Assembly: GCA_045640525.1 (NCBI GenBank)
Contig: JAZUFE010000032.1
Span: 1 to 10,161 of the forward strand
DNA from: JAILLW01 sp045640525
Lineage (GTDB): Bacteria > Bacillota > Clostridia > Lachnospirales > Lachnospiraceae
DNA length: 10,161 bases
Direction of reading: 5' to 3'
Position 1 is the first letter of the stretch, and each line of letters begins with the position of its first letter. The notes below the pieces were generated by a model that was not told where the DNA came from, ran no database searches, and saw only the letters and a list, made by a program, of their open reading frames with translations. Made by a program: the position numbers and the translations under genes. Below, piece after piece: positions 6,597 through 10,161 of the stretch.

Positions 6597-6608
6597 TGAT
6601 GGTAAGAT
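6580..6608 (+). promoter_or_regulatory. Candidate promoter of the metallophosphoesterase gene
   Basis: TTGCCC (6580-6585) and TAAGAT (6603-6608) have a 17-bp spacing, with two mismatches in each box. Transcription would start about 25 nt before the ATG at 6639. The ribosome-binding site is weak (AGGTAGG, 6625-6631). Confidence 0.35.
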
Positions 6609-6638
6609 GGTTTCAAACGTGTTTAGGTAGGTAATTAT

Positions 6639-7751
6639 ATGACGATGTGGATGACAATTTTCGCCATCGGTTTGGCGCTTTTGATAACGTGTATCTTTGT
6701 ACTGATCAAAAAGATACGTAAATTTGATCGTAGAATGTCATTTTGGTGGGGATTGCTGATTGTTGCAATCCTGTTTGGCATATTCTTTTTGATATGGGGA
6801 TTGATAAATGCCGTAATTATTATACTTCATTTGGTCGGTATCTGGATAATCTGTGATATTGCAGGCTCGATTATAAGGAAGGCCGGGCGAAAACGTCAAA
6901 AAGCCGAACCGACGCTTTATATTGAAGGTATCATCGCTCTTGCGGTTACGTTCGTCTATATGTCTATAGGATGGTATTTGGCCAATAATGTATGGCTCAA
7001 GGAATATGAATTGTCTACGGACAAAAATACAGGTGTTGAAAATTTCAGAGTTGTCGGATTTGGTGATGCACATATGGGAACCTTGTTCGGAGCGGAGAAA
7101 TTGTCTGAGCATATTGATACGATTAATGCGCAAAATCCGGATATAGTGGTGATAGTCGGCGATTTCATCGATGATGCCACTACCAAAGAGGTTATGGAGC
7201 AAAGCTGCGCCGCACTTGCGAAAATTGAATCGACATATGGCGTGTTCTATGCATACGGTAACCATGACGCGGGATATAATTCGGCATCAAAGAGAGGATA
7301 TTCGCCGGATGATTTCGAGCGGTGCCTTAAAGAAGCCGGAGTACATGTGATGAAGGATGATATAGAGAATATTGTTGGGAACATATACCTGGTCGGAAGA
7401 AATGATACGCAAGTACATACGCGAAAGAGTGCCCGCGAATTGGCCAAAATGATTCCGGAAGGCGGTTACAGCATTGTTCTGGACCACGAGCCGAATGACT
7501 ATGCTAATGAAGAGGCGGCCAAATTTGACTTGGTATTGTCGGGACATACGCACGGTGGCCAGATTATCCCGGTGACTCGAGTAGGTGAACTGATAGGCGC
7601 AAATGACAAAACCTACGGCTATGAGAGAAGGAATCAGACTGATTTCATAGTTACGTCCGGAATTGCAGCGTGGGAGATAAGATTCAAAACCGGCTGCAAA
7701 TCGGAAATTTTCGTGGTTGATGTATCTGCAAAATTCGGTGAAACGGCATAA
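6639..7751 (+). CDS. Membrane-anchored metallophosphoesterase (calcineurin-like)
   Basis: This 370-residue protein has four predicted membrane segments (about 4-23, 34-54, 56-75, 95-116) followed by a calcineurin-like phosphoesterase domain (about 136-365). All the family's metal and active-site residues are present: Asp143 and His145 in GDAHMG, Asp175 in GDFIDD, Asn208-His209 in GNHD, His283 in LDHEP, and His303 and His305 in GHTHGGQ. The protein therefore probably binds two metal ions and cleaves a phosphoester. The basic loops at 24-32 and 80-88 should be cytoplasmic, which puts the catalytic domain outside the membrane. It resembles the YkuE/YaeI-like group, some of which act on cell-envelope phospholipids or related phosphoesters; the substrate here is unknown. 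The first motif begins GDAH rather than the common SDLH, a conservative change. It diverges from the arabinofuranosidase gene and has no terminator after it. Confidence 0.9.
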   Translation: MTMWMTIFAIGLALLITCIFVLIKKIRKFDRRMSFWWGLLIVAILFGIFFLIWGLINAVIIILHLVGIWIICDIAGSIIRKAGRKRQKAEPTLYIEGIIALAVTFVYMSIGWYLANNVWLKEYELSTDKNTGVENFRVVGFGDAHMGTLFGAEKLSEHIDTINAQNPDIVVIVGDFIDDATTKEVMEQSCAALAKIESTYGVFYAYGNHDAGYNSASKRGYSPDDFERCLKEAGVHVMKDDIENIVGNIYLVGRNDTQVHTRKSARELAKMIPEGGYSIVLDHEPNDYANEEAAKFDLVLSGHTHGGQIIPVTRVGELIGANDKTYGYERRNQTDFIVTSGIAAWEIRFKTGCKSEIFVVDVSAKFGETA

Positions 7752-7783
7752 TCCGGTGAAGTGATGCAAGCAGAAGAATTACC

Positions 7784-7812
7784 TTGATATTCGTTTGATA
7801 TACAGATATTAT
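7784..7812 (+). promoter_or_regulatory. Promoter of the zinc-ribbon protein gene
   Basis: TTGATA (7784-7789) and TATTAT (7807-7812), each one mismatch from consensus, are separated by exactly 17 bp. The leader would be about 40 nt. The heptamer TTGATAT occurs twice, at 7784-7790 and 7795-7801, 11 bp apart, which is about one helical turn. This may be a binding site or only low-complexity sequence. Confidence 0.6.
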
Positions 7813-7848
7813 TAATTGAGTAGAAATATTTAATTTACGATTTTTATG

Positions 7849-7854
7849 AGGAGA
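7849..7854 (+). promoter_or_regulatory. Ribosome-binding site deciding the start of the zinc-ribbon gene
   Basis: AGGAGA is six bases before the ATG at 7861. An in-frame ATG at 7846 would place this site inside the coding sequence, and has no comparable site of its own. Starting at 7861 also puts the zinc ribbon at the very N-terminus (MFCTKCG), as usual for this family. Confidence 0.85.
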
Positions 7855-7860
7855 AAAGAT

Positions 7861-9537
7861 ATGTTTTGTACTAAGTGTGGAACGAAAAATGGCGATAATT
7901 CCCTCTTCTGTGTAGGATGCGGAAATAAGCTTACCCCTATTGTACCCGGACCGACAGCTCCCGCGGTTGAGGCTGAACCTGTTGCTGAGGCCGAGCCTGT
8001 TGTTGAGGCCGAACCTGTTGCTGAGGCCGAGCCTGTAGTTGAGGCCGAACCTGTTGCTGAGGCCGAGCCTGTTGTTGAAGCCGAACCTGTTGTTGAAGCC
8101 GAGCCTGTTGCTGAGGCTGAACCTGTTGTTGAAGCCGAGCCTGTAGTTGAGACAGCACCTGTGGCCGAAACACCTGTAGTTGAGACTCCTGTAACGGAAG
8201 CGCCCCAGCCTGCACCTGCAATGCAGCCTGTATCTCAAAAAACCAAGAAAAAGCATAGGGCTTTGAAAGTTATACTTATAATTCTTGCGGTTTTGGTTGT
8301 GGCAGCAGGGGCTCTTGTGGCATTGCATTTCTTTGTTTGGAATAAAACGGTTACAGTAGATCTTAGTAAATACATTGAGGTTACATATGACGGATACAAC
8401 GGTATGGGTACGGCTGTAGCTCAATTCGATAAGGATGAATTTGATGAAGATTTCGGCGAAATCATCAAGCCCAACAGATTCAACTTCCTTGTAGAAAAGC
8501 TCAGAAGCGATGAAAAGATAGAGTGGAGTAAACTCCCGGAGGAGCTTGAGAGCATTGATTGTATTGAAGGACTTTATGACGATTGCATAGACGGTTCATT
8601 GGATAAGACAGAAGGCCTTTCAAATGGTGATAAGCTGACATTTAAGTGGGATTGCGATCTTGATGTTGCCAAGGACTATTACAATACGGTATTAATTTGC
8701 GAAGACATTGATTTGACGGCAGAAGGAATCATTGAAGCAGAACCGTTTGATCCGTTCTTGGAGACAGAAATAGAATTCACCGGAGACAGCGGTTCGGGCG
8801 AGATTATGATGAATATGTTGTCTTTGGATGAAATATATGATGACATAAACTATACAGCGGATAAAATGGAGAATCTTTCGAACGGTGATGTGATAACTGT
8901 TACAGCAAGTCTTCTTATCCCTGAAGAAGAATTCATCGATAAATACGGTAAAATACTTAGCAATACCGAGCAGGTATATACGGTTGAAGGACTGACCTGC
9001 TATGTTAAGACCAAATCAGATATTACGCCGGAAACTCTTTCGTCACTTCAGTCGGCTTCGGAATTGGCACTGGAAAGCTTCTTTGATTTGACGTTTGATG
9101 ACGGAACGGTATGCTATCCCAGAAATATGAGATACGATGGTTTCGTGATAGTTTCAGATCAGGATACTTCGGCATACAACCGAAACGCAGTATATATGAT
9201 ATATGAAGTGGATAACGAACTTTCATTTAAGTCTGCAAGAGGTAACGAGTCATATATCGTTACATCATATGAATATGTGAAGTTTACCAATGTATATGAA
9301 GGTGGGGATGACTTCGCATATTATCTGAATAACGTTCAGTATCCGGATGGTACAATTGACATCGATACAGGCATCAAGAGACCTAAGAAGTGGGAAGGCT
9401 CATCATACTTCACATTCTGGATTCGCGGATTCGACGATATAGATAATTGCCTTGAAGAAATTGCAGCATATAACAGTTACGGATACGATATCGAAGATGA
9501 TGTTATTGTTCCGCATTCTACGGTTTTTGATAATTGA
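7861..9537 (+). CDS. Zinc-ribbon membrane protein with Glu/Pro repeat linker and duplicated outer domain
   Basis: The protein (558 residues) has four parts. Residues 1-25 form a zinc ribbon with two CxxC pairs (FCTKCG and FCVGCG). Residues 37-102 are an acidic, proline-rich linker made of EAEPV(V/A) hexamers, which degrade to ETAPVA/ETPVV before a basic stretch. Residues 137-159 form one membrane helix. Residues 161-558 are predicted outside the cell and are rich in Asp, Glu and Tyr. Two related segments are visible there, about 171-290 and 303-378: each has a beta-strand start, the motif LSNGD (253 and 339), and an end resembling TAEGI or TVEGL. With K/H-rich residues before the helix, the zinc ribbon should be cytoplasmic. 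Proteins of this zinc ribbon-TM-repeat design are common in gut Clostridia, but no function is established. The lipoprotein gene follows after 22 nt, suggesting an operon. I assign no enzymatic role. Confidence 0.85.
   Translation: MFCTKCGTKNGDNSLFCVGCGNKLTPIVPGPTAPAVEAEPVAEAEPVVEAEPVAEAEPVVEAEPVAEAEPVVEAEPVVEAEPVAEAEPVVEAEPVVETAPVAETPVVETPVTEAPQPAPAMQPVSQKTKKKHRALKVILIILAVLVVAAGALVALHFFVWNKTVTVDLSKYIEVTYDGYNGMGTAVAQFDKDEFDEDFGEIIKPNRFNFLVEKLRSDEKIEWSKLPEELESIDCIEGLYDDCIDGSLDKTEGLSNGDKLTFKWDCDLDVAKDYYNTVLICEDIDLTAEGIIEAEPFDPFLETEIEFTGDSGSGEIMMNMLSLDEIYDDINYTADKMENLSNGDVITVTASLLIPEEEFIDKYGKILSNTEQVYTVEGLTCYVKTKSDITPETLSSLQSASELALESFFDLTFDDGTVCYPRNMRYDGFVIVSDQDTSAYNRNAVYMIYEVDNELSFKSARGNESYIVTSYEYVKFTNVYEGGDDFAYYLNNVQYPDGTIDIDTGIKRPKKWEGSSYFTFWIRGFDDIDNCLEEIAAYNSYGYDIEDDVIVPHSTVFDN
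7969..8166 (+). repeat. Tandem 18-bp coding repeat, 11 units
   Basis: Eleven 18-bp units follow one another without spacers. Ten encode EAEPV(V/A); the last is ETAPVA. Most differ only at third codon positions (GAG/GAA, GCC/GCT, GTT/GTA) or at the final Val/Ala. The Ala and Val endings alternate over most of the array, so the first part has a 36-bp higher-order period. The unit is a multiple of three, so slippage would change linker length without breaking the frame. Confidence 0.95.
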
Positions 9538-9559
9538 TAATTATCGAATAGAGGGACTT

Positions 9560-10161
9560 ATGAAACGAAAACCAATAACACTATTAATCATGGCAGTTAT
9601 TTCGTTTTCATTGATTGGCTGCGGTGATGTGTCGGTTCGCAAAGACACATCCAAAAAGATGGAGACGGTTTACAAGGATGAAGAGGATTCATTCGCCGAT
9701 TCTTCCAAAGAAGGTGACCTGGACGCTGACTTTCCCCCAAGGGAATCGCAAGATGATAGCAATCTTTTTGCACTAAAAGATAAAGTACCAGCCGCACTGA
9801 GTGTAAAGATTAAAGGTAATACATATCTTTTGTCCGGTGACCCACATGAAGTTATCGGCGATATGACGAAAGATGGTGTTGTGGTATTTAATACGATGCG
9901 ATACACTCAGTATGCCGAAGATGGATATCTTGAAACCGATGAGGATAAGAAAATCAACCTGCTAAAGGACCGTGATAAATATGAAAATGGTGTCTGGCTG
10001 TATGGGAATTCAGGACAACTAAGCGAGGACGCCCCTGTAACTAAGCATAAGTACTACTTGAACTATTATGAATATGTGTTTAAGAGTAGTGAGTGTGAAT
10101 TTGAAACAGGAGACTTGATTAGTGAGTCTTCTACCAAAAACGATATTGAGAAATTGCCGGG
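9560..10161 (+). CDS. Putative lipoprotein of unknown function, cut by the window edge
   Basis: An open frame of 200 codons without a stop continues past the right end. It starts with a basic N-terminus (MKRKP), a hydrophobic stretch, and the lipobox LIGC with Cys21. The product should therefore be processed by signal peptidase II and anchored on the outer membrane face. A flexible acidic region follows (about 25-70, rich in Asp, Glu, Ser and Lys). Then comes a likely folded part with many Tyr residues, for example KYYLNYYEY at about 165-173. I recognise no family. GAGGG (9551-9555) lies four bases before the ATG, which is close but usable. The gene begins 22 nt after the tandem stops TGA-TAA of the zinc-ribbon gene and has no visible promoter, so co-expression is likely. 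The C-terminus is missing, so a domain there could change the assignment. Confidence 0.75.
   Translation, partial: MKRKPITLLIMAVISFSLIGCGDVSVRKDTSKKMETVYKDEEDSFADSSKEGDLDADFPPRESQDDSNLFALKDKVPAALSVKIKGNTYLLSGDPHEVIGDMTKDGVVVFNTMRYTQYAEDGYLETDEDKKINLLKDRDKYENGVWLYGNSGQLSEDAPVTKHKYYLNYYEYVFKSSECEFETGDLISESSTKNDIEKLP

Noticed and set aside
7799..7811. Resemblance of ATACAGATAT near 7801 to the upstream inverted repeat at 20-30
   Set aside because: A short AT-rich match at unrelated positions with no further shared sequence; chance is the simplest explanation.
7846..7860. Upstream ATG start giving five more residues to the zinc-ribbon protein
   Set aside because: The AGGAGA site for the ATG at 7861 lies within it, and the longer form would displace the zinc ribbon from the N-terminus.
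7969..8166. Possible CRISPR-like array
   Set aside because: The 18-bp units are directly adjacent with no spacers, stay in frame and encode a linker.
7937..8221. A second minus-strand open frame over the same array, rich in Gln/Arg/Pro
   Set aside because: Another reading of the same low-complexity repeat, with no start signals and no recognisable domain.
7684..8424. A 246-codon minus-strand open frame with repeated Leu-Gly-Phe-Asn-Asn-Arg-like units
   Set aside because: It is the complement of the EAEPV repeat array; the biased repeat keeps the opposite strand free of stops. It has no ribosome-binding site and also covers the end of the phosphoesterase gene.

Overview
The window looks like chromosomal DNA from a low-to-mid GC Gram-positive Clostridia, most likely a Lachnospiraceae such as a Butyrivibrio relative. 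The grounds are purine-rich Shine-Dalgarno sites (AGGAG type), sigma-A-like promoters, a PadR/DUF1700/DUF4097 cassette, a 7TM hybrid histidine kinase, a cytoplasmic DUF1680 arabinofuranosidase and a zinc-ribbon membrane protein. This assignment comes from gene content only. There is no RNA gene, insertion sequence, phage gene or CRISPR array.

Layout: 1-304 is non-coding, with an apparent terminator (84-118), an upstream inverted repeat, and a promoter overlaid by three 17-bp repeats. 305-2131 is a compact three-gene operon on the + strand: a PadR repressor, a HAAS/DUF1700 membrane protein overlapping it by 26 nt, and an exported DUF4097 repeat protein. This arrangement is typical of envelope-sensing modules. 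2250-4508 is a single hybrid sensor kinase (7TM, PAS, HisKA, HATPase, receiver). It converges on a minus-strand GH127/GH146-type beta-L-arabinofuranosidase gene (4590-6449), and a strong hairpin that can work in both directions lies between them.

The arabinofuranosidase gene and a + strand four-TM metallophosphoesterase gene (6639-7751) diverge from a 189-bp spacer (6450-6638). That spacer holds promoters, two perfect inverted repeats that look like operators, and a nested stem-loop. A zinc-ribbon membrane protein follows (7861-9537). It has an 18-bp repeat array encoding a Glu/Pro linker and a duplicated extracytoplasmic domain. It is closely followed by a lipoprotein gene that runs off the right edge (9560-10161).

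Several products sit at the envelope: DUF1700, DUF4097, the 7TM kinase, the phosphoesterase, the zinc-ribbon protein and the lipoprotein. The region reads as envelope-sensing and surface functions with one sugar-catabolic gene inserted. I see no complete, clearly undescribed system. The best candidates for follow-up are the operator-like repeats in front of padR and of the arabinofuranosidase gene, and the zinc-ribbon/lipoprotein pair. Two start codons were moved inward from the longest possible frames, to 6449 and 7861, because of ribosome-binding sites.
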